A DNA stretch of 64,000 nt from Mucilaginibacter sp. KACC 22773 (GTDB lineage Bacteria; Bacteroidota; Bacteroidia; Sphingobacteriales; Sphingobacteriaceae): assembly GCF_028736215.1 (NCBI RefSeq), contig NZ_CP117883.1, positions 1 through 64,000 on the forward strand. The letters are read 5' to 3'. Below, piece by piece: positions 24,709 to 33,624 of this stretch (the stretch's first letter is position 1; every line of letters starts with the position of its first letter). The notes under the pieces were generated by a model. The model was not told where the DNA came from, ran no database searches, and saw only the letters and a list, made by a program, of their open reading frames with translations. The position numbers were made by a program, and so were the translations under genes.

Positions 24709-25128
24709 CTACATATCCGGTTTTTTGGCAAAGCCTATCATGTTGACATCAACCAGCTCCAGTGCCTTTACCATGTGCTGAACTGTTTCTTTATATTTTT
24801 TAAAGTGCGGGGTTTGGATATGTGCCTGGTAGGCGGCGGTATCGGCGTATATCTCCAGGATGGTGATGTGCGCGGGATTGGTTTTATCGGCCACGGCATA
24901 ATAGGTTAATACACCAGGCTCGACGCTCACGGCGGTGGTCATTTGCTGTTTGAGGGCGGCATTGTATTGATCTAACTGCGCCGGGTCGATCTGGATTTTT
25001 GCCAGCCTTACCATTTGATTTTTTTGCTGTGCCATGGTGGTGTTGGTTATGCCAAAGGTGATTATAGTGCAAATGGCCAACAGCAGCAACGCACTAACCG
25101 GGCCCGGGGTTGTTTTAAATACTTTCAT
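24709..25128 (-). CDS. Exported antibiotic-biosynthesis-monooxygenase-fold protein
   Basis: 139 residues. Hydrophobic N-terminus (VSALLLLAICTIITFGITNTTMAQ) acts as a signal peptide. The mature part, QMVRLAKIQIDPAQLDQYNAALKQQ ... VEPGVLTYYAVADKTNPAHITILEIYADTAAYQAHIQTPHFKKY, is the ABM ferredoxin-like fold of YgiN-type quinol monooxygenases. Substrate unknown; export is unusual for the fold but common in Bacteroidota. Confidence 0.75.
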   Translation of the reverse strand: MKVFKTTPGPVSALLLLAICTIITFGITNTTMAQQKNQMVRLAKIQIDPAQLDQYNAALKQQMTTAVSVEPGVLTYYAVADKTNPAHITILEIYADTAAYQAHIQTPHFKKYKETVQHMVKALELVDVNMIGFAKKPDM

Positions 25129-25303
25129 ATTATTGGTGGTTTAAGAGGAGAGTTAAATTTAGGATAAATTTATGTTGGGTGAGGATTATATTGTAATGTT
25201 TGGGAATTATCACGGAATGAAAGCTATTTGTTGTTTCGAACGGACGGGAATGGGTAAGGTGCAGGGGGTATTCCATTTTACACAAACGTTGGCTTTGAAA
25301 GCG

Positions 25304-25592
25304 GGCGAAGACTCACCCGGCGAGGCTTCGCCCGCCACCCTCTCTTCGGCTTCGCCGGAAAGAGGGGCTTGAAAGTTTATTATTTGTTTTTTAATTTAAT
25401 ATATTGATGTATAGCGTTCAAGTCCCTCCTTATGCCGCAGGTGAAGACTCGACCGGCTTCGCCGGAAAGAGGAGCTTGAAGGTTTATTATTTGTTTTTTA
25501 ATTTATGTATTGATATACAGCGTTCAAGCCCCTCTTTACACCGCAGGTGAAGAGAGGGTGGCGGGCGAAGCCTCGCCGGGTGAGTCTTCGCC
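25304..25592. repeat. Element with perfect 44-bp terminal inverted repeats and a 107-bp inner tandem
   Basis: Left arm 25304-25347 and right arm 25549-25592 are perfect reverse complements over 44 bp (GGCGAAGACTCACCCGG... and ...CCGGGTGAGTCTTCGCC). Between them, a unit beginning CGGCTTCGCCGG is repeated at 25347 and 25454. A degenerate relative of the right end, sharing ATGCGATATACGTCAT, is at about 58812-58860. No coding capacity. Interpreted as a MITE or dispersed palindromic repeat. Confidence 0.8.
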
Positions 25593-25643
25593 GCCATGCG
25601 ATATACGTCATTTCTCTTTCGGAATCCATGACAGTCTTTATTT

Positions 25644-27818
25644 TTATATGTCATCCCCCCTGTTCATCCAACTTATCACCGCTTTAATTTCGCCGTAGCT
25701 GTAGTTATCGCCGAGGATTTGTTTGAGGGGCGAGAGCATTTGGGAGCCGTAGCTTTCAACGGCATCTTTAATGGCGGGGATTTTTTGGGCGGGTACCAGG
25801 GCTTCTACCTCCAGCTGGCCCGATTGTACAAAGAAGCAGAGGTGGCTTTCGATGGTCATGGGCGAGAGGCTGCGCTCGGCGGCAATTTCGGCAACGGTTT
25901 TGCCGGTTTGGTAAAGCCGGAGCGACTCGGTACGGGTATCGTTTGTTTTGCGGGCCTTGATAGTTGGTGCCGGACGGACGGACGCCGCCTTGCGTTCCCG
26001 CTTGGGCGATTTATAGGCAATTTTTGATTCGAGGCCTTTTTCTTTGGCGTAATCTTTCACGGGCTGCAACAGCTCGCGGCCGTAGCGGGCCAGTTTTACA
26101 TCGCCGAAACCGGAGATAAGGCGCAGCTCGTCGAGGCTTTGCGGCAGGTAGGTAGCCATCTCCACCAGGGTGGCATCGGATACGATGATGTATGCCGGTA
26201 CGTTTTCATGTTGGGCAATATCGTTGCGTACGCGTTTGATGCGGCTTAGCAGTTCGGCCTCGTGCGGTGGCGCCTGCACGTGGGTGTGAGTTTCTTCAAC
26301 GGTTTCGCTTTCAATAAACTCAACCTTTTGCAGGCCTTTAAGCACGGCGGCGCTTTGGTCGGTAAGTTTTACAATGGGGTATTCGTCGCCGCCCATTTGC
26401 AGGTAGCCCATGGTAAGCAGCTCGCGAATGTAGCGCTGCCAGTCGGGCTTGCTGATATCGGCACCGATGCCATAGGTTTTAAGGTGTTTATGTTCGTCGC
26501 GGATCTTCTCGGATTTCGATCCTCGTAAAAAATCAATCACATAGTTGATACCGAAACGCTCGTTGAGCCGGGCCACGGCCGAGAGGGCTTTTTGGGCTAT
26601 CAGCGTGCCATCAAAGCGTTTAAACTCGGTAAGGCACACATCGCAGGAGCCGCAATTGGGCGGGAAAGCCTCGTCAAAGTAGTTCATCAAATACTGGCGG
26701 CGGCAGCTTTGCAGCTGGCAGTAGCGCACCATATCGTTCAGCTTGTTCAGCATAATGCGGCTTTGGGCCTCGTTGCCCTCTATGCGTGCAAAATGCTGCA
26801 GTTTACCCGCATCGCCCGGCGAATATAATAACAATGCCTCGGATGCCAGCCCGTCGCGCCCGGCACGGCCGGTTTCCTGGTAATAGCCCTCGATGTTTTT
26901 AGGCAGATCGATGTGCACCACGTAGCGCACGTTTGATTTATTGATGCCCATGCCAAAGGCTATGGTGGCCACAATGATCTTCACTTCATCGCGTAAAAAG
27001 GCTTCCTGGTTGCGCACTTTGGTTTCGTTACTGAGGCCGGCGTTGTAGGCTTCGGCAGCGAAGCCTGCGGCTTTCAGGTCGTCGGCCAGGTCTTCGGTTG
27101 ATTTACGGGAGAGGCAGTAGATAATGCCCGATTCATCCTTCCGCTCATTTAAAAAGGCGACCAGCTGTTGAAAGCTGTTCTTTTTGGGGATAACCCGGTA
27201 GGTGATATTAGCCCGGTTGAAGGACGATACAAATACTTTGGGCTTGTTAAGGTTGAGTTTCTCGAGGATATCCTTTTGCGTAAGCTTATCGGCAGTGGCG
27301 GTAAGCGCGATGACAGGCACATTCGGGAACTCGGTTTTTAACTGGGCCAGCATCAAATACTCAGGGCGAAAATCGTGCCCCCATGACGAGATGCAATGGG
27401 CTTCGTCGATAGCTATCTGTACTACATTCAGCGTTTTTAAAAAGGGAACGAGTTTGTTCTCGGCGCCGAACAAACGCTCGGGCGCAAGGTATAGCAGGCG
27501 GATTTGGTTGTTCCTTAATTTTTCTACCAGTTGGCGCTGCTCTTCGGGGTTTTGTGCCGAGTTTAGGAAAGCTGCCGGGATACCGCTTACGTTCAGGCTA
27601 TCTACCTGGTCTTTCATCAGGGCAATAAGCGGCGAGATAACGATGGTTAGCCCGTTAAGCAATACCGCGGGCAGCTGGTAACATAATGATTTGCCGCCGC
27701 CGGTTGGCATCAGCGCCATTACATCCTGCCCGTTTAATATATGCTGGATAATAGCCTCCTGCTGGTGCCTGAAGGCGCTATAACCAAAATATTTTTGCAG
27801 GGCCGATAACGGAGTCAT
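25644..27818 (-). CDS. recQ: ATP-dependent DNA helicase RecQ
   Basis: 3'-5' helicase of recombination and repair, 724 residues. Motif I MPTGGGKSLCYQLPA, motif II IDEAHCISSWGHDFRPEY, motif V/VI IVATIAFGMGINKSNVRYVVH and QETGRAGRDGL; the RQC zinc site CRRQYLMNYF ... CGSCDVC; an HRDC domain (IVSDATLVEMATYLPQS), and a C-terminal extension about residues 610-724 with a helix-turn-helix (TGKTVAEIAAERSLSPMTI), the form seen in larger RecQ proteins. Start at MTPLSALQKYFGY. Confidence 0.94.
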   Translation of the reverse strand: MTPLSALQKYFGYSAFRHQQEAIIQHILNGQDVMALMPTGGGKSLCYQLPAVLLNGLTIVISPLIALMKDQVDSLNVSGIPAAFLNSAQNPEEQRQLVEKLRNNQIRLLYLAPERLFGAENKLVPFLKTLNVVQIAIDEAHCISSWGHDFRPEYLMLAQLKTEFPNVPVIALTATADKLTQKDILEKLNLNKPKVFVSSFNRANITYRVIPKKNSFQQLVAFLNERKDESGIIYCLSRKSTEDLADDLKAAGFAAEAYNAGLSNETKVRNQEAFLRDEVKIIVATIAFGMGINKSNVRYVVHIDLPKNIEGYYQETGRAGRDGLASEALLLYSPGDAGKLQHFARIEGNEAQSRIMLNKLNDMVRYCQLQSCRRQYLMNYFDEAFPPNCGSCDVCLTEFKRFDGTLIAQKALSAVARLNERFGINYVIDFLRGSKSEKIRDEHKHLKTYGIGADISKPDWQRYIRELLTMGYLQMGGDEYPIVKLTDQSAAVLKGLQKVEFIESETVEETHTHVQAPPHEAELLSRIKRVRNDIAQHENVPAYIIVSDATLVEMATYLPQSLDELRLISGFGDVKLARYGRELLQPVKDYAKEKGLESKIAYKSPKRERKAASVRPAPTIKARKTNDTRTESLRLYQTGKTVAEIAAERSLSPMTIESHLCFFVQSGQLEVEALVPAQKIPAIKDAVESYGSQMLSPLKQILGDNYSYGEIKAVISWMNRGDDI

Positions 27819-28156
27819 GATTTAGATGTGCAGATTACAGATTTCAGATGTGCAAATTGATTTGCTTTTTCAGGGGCAAAATACAAATTATCAGGGAGAT
27901 TGCTAAAATTTTTAGATTTTTTGTGAGTGGATTTTGTCTGAACCCGGATTAAGCGGATTTTTCGGATTATTGGGATTTTGATTTTCAGGTTCCCATAGCG
28001 GAAGGAATCCTGGTGCAGACAGGTCATCTGCACATCTGTAATTTGAAATCTGCACATCTACCTAATGTAACAATATCCACATCTGCACATCTGAAATTTG
28101 CACATCTGCACATATTTTCCGCATATTTAGCTTTTACTACCATCTATATCAGTTTT
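27819..28156. repeat. Intergenic region with repeated TCTGCACATCTG words
   Basis: AGATGTGCAGATTACAGATT at 27825 and reverse-complementary words (CTGCACATCTGTAATTTG, AAATCTGCACATCT, ATCTGCACATCTGAAATTTG, CACATCTGCACAT) at about 28023-28110 form several inverted and direct repeats in the space between divergent recQ and the M14 peptidase. An upstream reading of the peptidase begins here and gives repeats of HLHI/SAHL, which is translated repeat, not protein. Confidence 0.65.
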
Positions 28157-30652
28157 ATGATAAAAAAGCTACTTGTTGTGTTATTGGCTGTTGTTTCGGC
28201 AACGGTATCTTTCGCTCAAAAAATACAATCGCCGGATGAATTCCTGGGTTATAAGCTGGGTACCCAGTTTACCCCGCACTACCGCATTGTGGAGTATTTT
28301 AAATATGTTGCCCAGGCCTCAAAAAATGTGAAGCTGCAGCAGTTTGGCAGTACTAACGAGGGCCGTCCCTTGCTGGCCATGTTCATTGCATCGGATGAAA
28401 ATATTGTCCGTTTGGAAGAGATCCGCCATAACAACCTGCGGGTAGCCGGTGTAGAAAGCGGACCTGTTATTACCAATGTACCCGTAATTACCTGGTTAAG
28501 CTATAACGTACATGGCAACGAGCCCGCATCAAGCGAAGCCGCCATGTGGACTTTATATGATTTAGTCGATCCATCAAACGCCCAAACCCAGGCCTGGCTT
28601 AAAAATACGCTGGTAGTTATCGACCCTTGCCTGAATCCGGACGGACGCGACAGGTATGTTAATTTTTATAATTCGGTACACGGTTTGTCGCCGGATGCTT
28701 ACCCAACCTCGCGCGAGCATGCCGAGCCATGGCCGGGCGGCAGGGTAAACCACTACTACTTTGACCTTAACCGCGATTGGGCATGGCAGCAGCAAAAGGA
28801 AACCCAGGCCCGCGTTGGTTTGTATAACCAATGGCTGCCTCAAATACATGTTGACTACCACGAACAAGGCCCCAACGCTCCATATTATTTTGCCCCGGCT
28901 GCCGAGCCTTACCATAAAGACCTTACCCAATGGCAGCGCGATGCCCAGGTACTCATTGGTAAAAACAACGCCAAATACTTTGACCAAAATGGCTGGATGT
29001 ACTTTACCAAATACGAGTTCGACCTGCTGTACCCATCCTATGGCGATACCTATCCATTATATAACGGCTCAATCGGTATGACTTATGAGCAGGGCGGTAT
29101 TGGCGCAGGCCTGGCCGTAGTTAACCGTAGCGGCGATACACTTACTTTGGTACAACGGGTGGCGCACCACCACTCTACCGGTTTAAGTACGGTTGAAACG
29201 GCATCGGCCAATGCGCAAAAATTTAAAGATGAGTTTAAAAAGTTTTATGACAATAGCCGCACCAACCCGCCGGGCGAGTACAAAACCTATGTTATCAAAA
29301 ACGATAACAACAATAAAATAAATGCCATGGCCAAACTGCTTGCCCGCAACGGTATTCAGTATGGTTTTGGTTTGGCCAATAAATCGGTAACCGGGTATGA
29401 TTATATGAACGGCAAAACCGAAGCCTATACCGTTGGGCCTAATGACCTTGTGGTAAATGCCTATCAGCCCAAAGCGGTATTGCTGCATGTACTGCTGGAG
29501 CCAAAAACTATTATCCCCGATTCAAATACGTATGATATTACGGCGTGGTCGCTCCCATATGCATTTGGGTTGAAGGCTTATGGCATAAAAGAATCATTAA
29601 AACCGGCAAGTGCCGAGTGGAGCATTGCCGCGCCGAAGCCCCTGGTAAACACTCATGCTTATGCCTATGTATCATCATGGTCTTCGGTGGCGGATGTAAA
29701 ATTCCTGGCGGCTTTGTTTAAGAAGAAGATAAAAGTGCGTTATGCCGAAAAATCATTCGATGCTGCCGGCAAAACTTTTGCGCCGGGCTCATTATTAATA
29801 ACCCGCGCGGGCAATGACCGTGCCGATTTTGACCAGGTGGTTACCCAAACCGCTGCCGAGCTTAACCAGGAGGTTACGCCGCTGTCATCGGGCTTTGTGG
29901 ATAAGGGATCAGACCTGGGATCAGATGCGGTACGCTACATCCGTCAGCCTAAGGTGATGCTGGTTGCCGGCGATGGCGTAAACTCCGAAGCCATGGGCGA
30001 AGTATGGCACTTGTTTGAAGCGCAATTGGGCTACCCTATTACGCTGATCAGGTACCAGGATATTCCCCGCACACGCCTGGCCGATTTTGATGTAGCTATT
30101 TTCCCTGACGGACGCTACGATGATTTCCCATCCGAGAAGTTGCAAAACTGGGTGCGCGATGGCGGCCGTTTAATTGCTATTGATAATGCTGTGGCATCGC
30201 TGGTTGATAAAAAAGGCATCCTGCTGAAAAAGAAAGAAGATAAAAAAGACGATAAGGATAAAGATAAGACCGTTAAAATTTATGGCGACCGCGACCGGGA
30301 TGCTATCCGCGGCATGATTCCCGGGGCTATTTTTAAATTAAACCTGGATAATACCCATCCGCTTGGTTTCGGCCTGCCCGACTATTACTATTCATTAAAA
30401 ATGAATGATGATATCTATGAGCTATTTGGCGGCGAAGACGGCTGGAATGTAGGTACTATAAAAAAAGACAGCTATGTATCGGGCTTTGCCGGTGCCGCAG
30501 CCAAACAAAAAATTAATAACGGTTTGCTGCTTGGCGTTCAGCCTATGGGCCGCGGCTCGGTTGTATATATGGTTGACGATCCGCTGTTCCGCAGTTTCTG
30601 GGAAAACGGTAAACTGTTGTTTAGCAATGCCGTGTTTATGGTGGGGCAGTAG
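28157..30652 (+). CDS. Secreted M14-family zinc carboxypeptidase
   Basis: 831 residues from ATG 28157 with signal peptide MIKKLLVVLLAVVSATVSFAQ. The M14 zinc site is NVHGNEPASSEAAMW (His and Glu ligands); then DPCLNPDGRDRYVNF, DLNRDWAWQQQKETQ, HVDYHEQGPNAPYYF (third ligand) and MTYEQGGIGAG with the catalytic Glu. The C-terminal half (about 480-831), with a GATase-like segment VMLVAGDGVNSEAMGEVWHLF and a Lys/Asp-rich loop (KKKEDKKDDKDKDKT), is typical of the long Bacteroidota M14 group. Probably degrades exogenous peptides. Confidence 0.9.
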   Translation: MIKKLLVVLLAVVSATVSFAQKIQSPDEFLGYKLGTQFTPHYRIVEYFKYVAQASKNVKLQQFGSTNEGRPLLAMFIASDENIVRLEEIRHNNLRVAGVESGPVITNVPVITWLSYNVHGNEPASSEAAMWTLYDLVDPSNAQTQAWLKNTLVVIDPCLNPDGRDRYVNFYNSVHGLSPDAYPTSREHAEPWPGGRVNHYYFDLNRDWAWQQQKETQARVGLYNQWLPQIHVDYHEQGPNAPYYFAPAAEPYHKDLTQWQRDAQVLIGKNNAKYFDQNGWMYFTKYEFDLLYPSYGDTYPLYNGSIGMTYEQGGIGAGLAVVNRSGDTLTLVQRVAHHHSTGLSTVETASANAQKFKDEFKKFYDNSRTNPPGEYKTYVIKNDNNNKINAMAKLLARNGIQYGFGLANKSVTGYDYMNGKTEAYTVGPNDLVVNAYQPKAVLLHVLLEPKTIIPDSNTYDITAWSLPYAFGLKAYGIKESLKPASAEWSIAAPKPLVNTHAYAYVSSWSSVADVKFLAALFKKKIKVRYAEKSFDAAGKTFAPGSLLITRAGNDRADFDQVVTQTAAELNQEVTPLSSGFVDKGSDLGSDAVRYIRQPKVMLVAGDGVNSEAMGEVWHLFEAQLGYPITLIRYQDIPRTRLADFDVAIFPDGRYDDFPSEKLQNWVRDGGRLIAIDNAVASLVDKKGILLKKKEDKKDDKDKDKTVKIYGDRDRDAIRGMIPGAIFKLNLDNTHPLGFGLPDYYYSLKMNDDIYELFGGEDGWNVGTIKKDSYVSGFAGAAAKQKINNGLLLGVQPMGRGSVVYMVDDPLFRSFWENGKLLFSNAVFMVGQ

Positions 30653-30670
30653 GCCCCAGCCGAGCCCCCC

Positions 30671-30694
30671 AGCCCCCTGAAGGGGGAGCTTTTA
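30671..30694 (+). terminator. Hairpin after the M14 peptidase gene
   Basis: GCCCCCT-GA-AGGGGG-A-GC followed by TTTT, 20 bp after the stop. Short U tract; also read from the other side it follows the thioesterase gene. Confidence 0.55.
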
Positions 30695-30766
30695 ATCGGA
30701 TGTTTAGGGCAGGCCTAAAAATACTCACCATTATCCTGCCCTAACAATTATTTCACCATTCACTAC

Positions 30767-31183
30767 TCACCACTCACCAACAGGGGCATCTTTAATTTTC
30801 TCGAGTATTGATGTTGGCAGATAAGGCCGTCCGCCGGTTGCGGGTACGCAGGTGCCCGTGAATACGGCTTTGGTCATCACCTTGTTATTAAAAATGATAG
30901 ATTGTTTAAAATGCAGTTTGGGCAGGCCTGCTTTGTCAGTGTATAAGGTGCAGGTAACCGTAAATTCATCGCCTTTTTTTAACGACCGTAAAAAACTGAT
31001 GCTGTAGTTTGATAGCACCATATGAACGCCATTTTTGGCCTCGGTTTCAAAATCGAAACCCAGCACTTCCCTGATATAGTCATGGCGGCAGTATTCCATA
31101 TAAAACGGATAGTATAAGCCATCCATAATTTGCTGCACATCTATGTGCTCGTCCTTTGCAACGTAAGTTTTTGTGTATTCCAT
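30767..31183 (-). CDS. Hotdog-fold acyl-CoA thioesterase
   Basis: 138 residues, single hotdog domain of the 4-hydroxybenzoyl-CoA thioesterase type: YPFYMEYCRHDYIREVLGFDF on the long helix, YSISFLRSLKKGDEFTVTCTLY and LHFKQSIIFNNKVMTKAVFTGTCV on the sheet. The substrate cannot be stated. No operon partner; faces the M14 peptidase. Confidence 0.75.
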   Translation of the reverse strand: MEYTKTYVAKDEHIDVQQIMDGLYYPFYMEYCRHDYIREVLGFDFETEAKNGVHMVLSNYSISFLRSLKKGDEFTVTCTLYTDKAGLPKLHFKQSIIFNNKVMTKAVFTGTCVPATGGRPYLPTSILEKIKDAPVGEW

Positions 31184-31400
31184 GGTGGTGTTATGTTAAT
31201 CATTTAGTCTTGGTCGAAGGTCTTGAGGTCTGAGTTAAAAATGAAAAAATTAACTTTTGAGTCATGCCTTTTAATTCAAGACTTAACAGGTAGCCCGCAA
31301 ATATATGGCAATCTGTTATATGGTATCTGCCAAAAATGAAGAATTGCGCCAGGCGCTACCGAGGCCAGGGAGACAAAAGAGGATTCCTGCAATGTATCAA

Positions 31401-32582
31401 TCAAAGGAATGCCGGCAGTATATAATTACAAAAGGCAGCATAAGTATTGTTTTTTATTTTCCAGTTGTTGTAATTACCCGCAGTAACTACCACCACAAGC
31501 CGCAGCGATTTGCAAAAAAATATAGCGTTGCCGCCATTGCCTTTGGCCTCGGTAATATCATAGGCTTGTTTGTTGATGGTTTCCTGGTATGTCCAAAATT
31601 GGTAACCATAGCCTCCTTTTTTTATCAGCTTTAACTCGTTACGGGCTACATGAGTGCTCAAAGAAGAATCGGCCCATGCTTTGGTTAAAACATGTTGTTT
31701 ATTCCAATTGCCATCATTCATATAGAGCATGCCTATCTTTAGCATATCTCTTGATGTTAAGCGCAGGCCCGAGGCAGCAGATGGCATGGATTTTTTAAAG
31801 AAGAGCCCGTTCCATTCAAATTTTTTGATGCCCAGCGGGACGAATAAATACTTTTCGGCAAATTTATCTATCGGCATCCCACTGGTTTTTTTGATGATCT
31901 CGGCCAGTATTTGCGTGTTGCCGCCACTGTAAACCCAATAGCTGCCGGGCTTATATTTGGTATCCCTGTTTAATATAAACCCAATCGGATCAACAGTAAG
32001 GTTCATCCTAACCTCGCTGTTCAGCGGATTTGAATAAGAAATATACTCGTTCCAGCTTAAGCCGCTGGTCATGGTAAGCAGATGGCGGATGGTGATTTTT
32101 GATTTTATAGAATCGTTATACCGGGCATACTCCGGGAAGTAGTTAAAAACTGGTTCATCAATACTACCGATGAACTTATGTTCAATAGCGATACCAATAC
32201 AGGCTGATACAACGCTTTTGGTAATGCTGCGGCAGTCATGAAGGTCGCTGGCCCCGTGATCGATGTATCCCAAATTTTTCCCGTTGTTTTGATCGTACCC
32301 CGCAAAGTAATGTTCATATATAAGGTTATTATCCTTCATGATTAATAAACTGTGAATGTTAGGGAAACTATCCGCAAGTATCAGTTTTGTGAGTTGGATG
32401 ATTTTAGAGGAATCTGATTTGAGTGTATCCAGGTTGTCCACAACAATACCGTCATTTAATAGTGGCGGCTTTGAATATGAATAAGCAGCCGGGCGGTAAT
32501 GGCTGGTTTTACAACCGGTAAATGTGCATAAAGCTATTATCGAAGCAAATAAACTAATGGGGATATACCTGATTGATTTCAT
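31401..32582 (-). CDS. Class C beta-lactamase-fold serine hydrolase, lipoprotein
   Basis: 393 residues from ATG 32582. Lipobox-type signal IPISLFASIIALCTFTGC. The nucleophile is in RSITKSVVSACIGIAI (S-x-x-K) and the general base in WVYSGGNTQIL (Y-S-G, in place of Y-x-N); C-terminal GYGYQFWTYQ and AKGNGGNAIF provide the K/H-x-G-like element. This is the large PBP4*/EstB group, so the activity may be esterase or D-aminopeptidase rather than antibiotic resistance. 385-395 aa is usual. Confidence 0.82.
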   Translation of the reverse strand: MKSIRYIPISLFASIIALCTFTGCKTSHYRPAAYSYSKPPLLNDGIVVDNLDTLKSDSSKIIQLTKLILADSFPNIHSLLIMKDNNLIYEHYFAGYDQNNGKNLGYIDHGASDLHDCRSITKSVVSACIGIAIEHKFIGSIDEPVFNYFPEYARYNDSIKSKITIRHLLTMTSGLSWNEYISYSNPLNSEVRMNLTVDPIGFILNRDTKYKPGSYWVYSGGNTQILAEIIKKTSGMPIDKFAEKYLFVPLGIKKFEWNGLFFKKSMPSAASGLRLTSRDMLKIGMLYMNDGNWNKQHVLTKAWADSSLSTHVARNELKLIKKGGYGYQFWTYQETINKQAYDITEAKGNGGNAIFFCKSLRLVVVVTAGNYNNWKIKNNTYAAFCNYILPAFL

Positions 32583-32644
32583 AATGCCATGTTTTGATTG
32601 AAGCAAAACTGGCGAATTATAAAAAAAGGAAAAATGAACCTATG

Positions 32645-33214
32645 TTAATAAATTTGCTTCCTGATACGGCTGAGCGCCTGGGGCGTTATACCAATGTAGG
32701 AAGCAAGGAATTTTAGCGGGATCTCTTTAACCAGCCGGGGCTTTTCTTTAAATAAATTGAGGTATCGTTCTTTTGCCTGGTATTTTAAAGCAGATAACTC
32801 TCTTTTAGCCTTAATCAGGTATATCTCTTCGCTCAAAATTCGTCCAAGAACATTTGAAACCGGCATGGTAGCATAAAGTTGCTGTAAATCATCATAAGAA
32901 AAACTCCAGATGATGGTTTCGGTAATTGTTTCTGCATTATATTCGGCAGGCTGGCGCGTCAAAAAAGAATCGTAACAGCACATAAGTTCGTTTTCAAATA
33001 TGATGGCAAAGGTGATTTCTTTATCAAGCGATTGCCGGATAAAAAACCTTACAATACCTTTTTCAATAAATGAAATGCGGTTTTCAACCTGTCCTTCCTG
33101 TAACAGGAGGCTTCTTTTGGGTAACTCTTTCCGGGTCAGTTTTTTTGAGAATATTTCCCAGTCGTTATCGGCAATTGGAAAATGTTTTTCAAAATAAGTT
33201 CTGAACTGATGCAT
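32645..33214 (-). CDS. Crp/Fnr-family transcription regulator
   Basis: 189 residues from ATG 33214 (MHQFRTYFEKHFP). A cyclic-nucleotide-binding barrel (ELPKRSLLLQEGQVENRISFIEKGIVRFF) and, C-terminal, a short helix-turn-helix (IPLKFLASYIGITPQALSRIRKQI). The barrel lacks the FNR cysteine cluster and the phosphate-binding cassette is degenerate, as in most Bacteroidota members. It is divergent from the GH43 cluster. Confidence 0.82.
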   Translation of the reverse strand: MHQFRTYFEKHFPIADNDWEIFSKKLTRKELPKRSLLLQEGQVENRISFIEKGIVRFFIRQSLDKEITFAIIFENELMCCYDSFLTRQPAEYNAETITETIIWSFSYDDLQQLYATMPVSNVLGRILSEEIYLIKAKRELSALKYQAKERYLNLFKEKPRLVKEIPLKFLASYIGITPQALSRIRKQIY

Positions 33215-33624
33215 AGGTTGAAGGTGTAGCCTGCTATAGGCAGTATACAAACTTAATAAATTAATCACGAGGACTAAATTCCGACGTTAGCTTTTGATCG
33301 ATACTGCAGCTTATTGACAAATCCGTTGAAGTTTAAAAAGAGCAGGCGGCTACTCGCCGGCTTTTAGGGACGCCGGCCCCGGCAGGAAAATTATGGAGCC
33401 TGCCATTCAAAGTTGCCACGATAAACCTGCACATAATAGGTATTAAGTTAGGCCGAATATCATTTTCCCCGGTGTTTGAGCGATTTACCCCCTTTGGCAA
33501 TCATTAAAATGTTTCATATTTGAACTTCAAATAGGAAACATTTGAGCCGGCATCTTTGCCATATCGCAACCTGGATGTTATAACAGGCTGCAACCAATAA
33601 ACCACAACAAAGCAACCTATAAAT
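33215..33624. other. Divergent intergenic region, Crp/Fnr gene to GH43 cluster
   Basis: 410 bp without a gene. It contains the palindrome at 33508-33542 and otherwise unremarkable sequence; short open frames lack recognisable protein. Confidence 0.6.
33508..33542. promoter_or_regulatory. Near-perfect 35-bp palindrome before the GH43 cluster
   Basis: Arms AATGTTTCATATTTGAA and TTCAAATAGGAAACATT around a central C, 16 of 17 pairs complementary. It is 83 bp before the first GH43 start and 294 bp before the Crp/Fnr start. Too long and too symmetrical for chance; an operator is most likely, a hairpin less so. Confidence 0.65.

Noticed and set aside
28013..28156. Upstream extension of the M14 peptidase by 48 residues.
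   Set aside because: It is translated repeat DNA; the signal peptide starts at 28157.
33508..33542. Crp/Fnr site at the GH43 palindrome.
   Set aside because: The arms lack the TGTGA/TCACA half-sites; listed as an operator of unknown regulator.
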